From Chitinivorax tropicus (GTDB lineage Bacteria > Pseudomonadota > Gammaproteobacteria > Burkholderiales > SCOH01), in the NCBI RefSeq assembly GCF_014202905.1, contig NZ_JACHHY010000004.1, positions 186,001 through 250,000 of the forward strand: a stretch of DNA of 64,000 nt. The letters are read 5' to 3'. The notes under the pieces were generated by a model, which saw only the letters and a list, made by a program, of their open reading frames with translations, ran no database searches and was not told where the DNA came from. A program made the translations under genes and the position numbers. This document shows, one piece after another, positions 63,920 to 64,000 of this stretch. Each line of letters starts with the position of its first letter. The first letter of the stretch is position 1.

Positions 63920-64000
63920 TCAATTCTGCTGAGCTGGGGCAGGGGTGGCCTCTGGCGGCTTGCCCTTTTTGAAGCCAGGTTTGCGATACTCCACATGCCC
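63920..64000 (-). CDS. C-terminal end of a gene cut by the window edge
   Basis: An open frame of 26 residues (ending KPPEATPAPAQQN) runs off the right edge and stops at 63920. Its Pro/Ala/Gln-rich tail is typical of the end of a T6SS protein such as VgrG, and it lies just upstream of the PAAR gene. Too little is present to identify it. Confidence 0.5.
   Translation of the reverse strand, partial: GHVEYRKPGFKKGKPPEATPAPAQQN

Noticed and set aside
63796-63996. Short minus-strand frame at the right edge overlapping PAAR
   Set aside because: Overlaps the PAAR gene in another frame; the edge frame ending at 63920 is more plausible.
1-64000. CRISPR arrays, tRNA, rRNA, insertion sequences and attachment sites
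   Set aside because: None seen: no regular spaced repeats, no cloverleaf-like sequence, no transposase, no integrase.

Overview
The window looks like chromosomal DNA of a free-living aerobic betaproteobacterium, probably near the Neisseriales/Chitinimonas-Chitinivorax part of the class. The genus is an inference from gene content and a GC content in the upper fifties by eye, not a database match. No rRNA, tRNA, CRISPR array, insertion sequence or prophage was seen. Almost all of it is ordinary, densely packed bacterial coding DNA with several well-formed operons.

Layout from left to right. (1) 98-5014, minus: the stress triad prkA, yeaH-like and spoVR. (2) 5542-6309, minus: a stand-alone SDR of the 3-hydroxyacyl-CoA dehydrogenase type, then an unknown 178-residue protein. 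(3) 7234-9828: assimilatory sulfate reduction, with tauE-like exporter and cysH on minus, divergent from cysB on plus. (4) 10288-24783, plus: a 14.5-kb catabolic block. An acyl-CoA synthetase, a complete branched-chain-type ABC importer and a PaaK-like ligase are followed by the complete lower valine pathway (mmsA, acyl-CoA dehydrogenase, enoyl-CoA hydratase, 3-hydroxyisobutyryl-CoA hydrolase, mmsB). A consensus-like sigma-70 promoter followed by an ACGT palindrome precedes the block. (5) 25237-34352: a Cache chemoreceptor, a small AT-rich unknown gene, a large lipoprotein, an orphan ParA, PIN-PhoH, Bcp and a lone arnD. (6) 34713-39309: a tiny lipoprotein, a small secreted protein and a single-chain indolepyruvate:ferredoxin oxidoreductase.

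(7) 39669-42316, plus: the envelope operon ydbH-ynbE-ydbL. (8) 42443-43577: what looks like a deletion scar. A divergent AraC-type regulator and SDR pair have both lost their N-terminal halves and are fused back to back. (9) 43721-45022: rlmD. (10) 45086-48078, minus: a translationally coupled pair, a DUF3142 protein and a 751-residue exported protein of unknown function. (11) 48456-51578: a 1040-residue fusion of an acetoacetate-decarboxylase-like domain with a FAD amine-oxidase/desaturase-like domain. (12) 51639-56363: a membrane 7TMR-DISM diguanylate cyclase, a BAX-inhibitor-1 protein, MarC and HemE. (13) 56440 to the right edge, minus: part of a type VI secretion cluster (PAAR tip, an unknown membrane protein, TssM, TagF, a BON-OmpA protein), continuing beyond the window.

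The clearest biological units are the sulfur module, the valine/branched acyl-CoA module and the T6SS cluster edge. The most unusual items are the regulator/SDR deletion scar, the decarboxylase-flavoprotein fusion, the DUF3142 pair, and several long perfect inverted repeats between genes.
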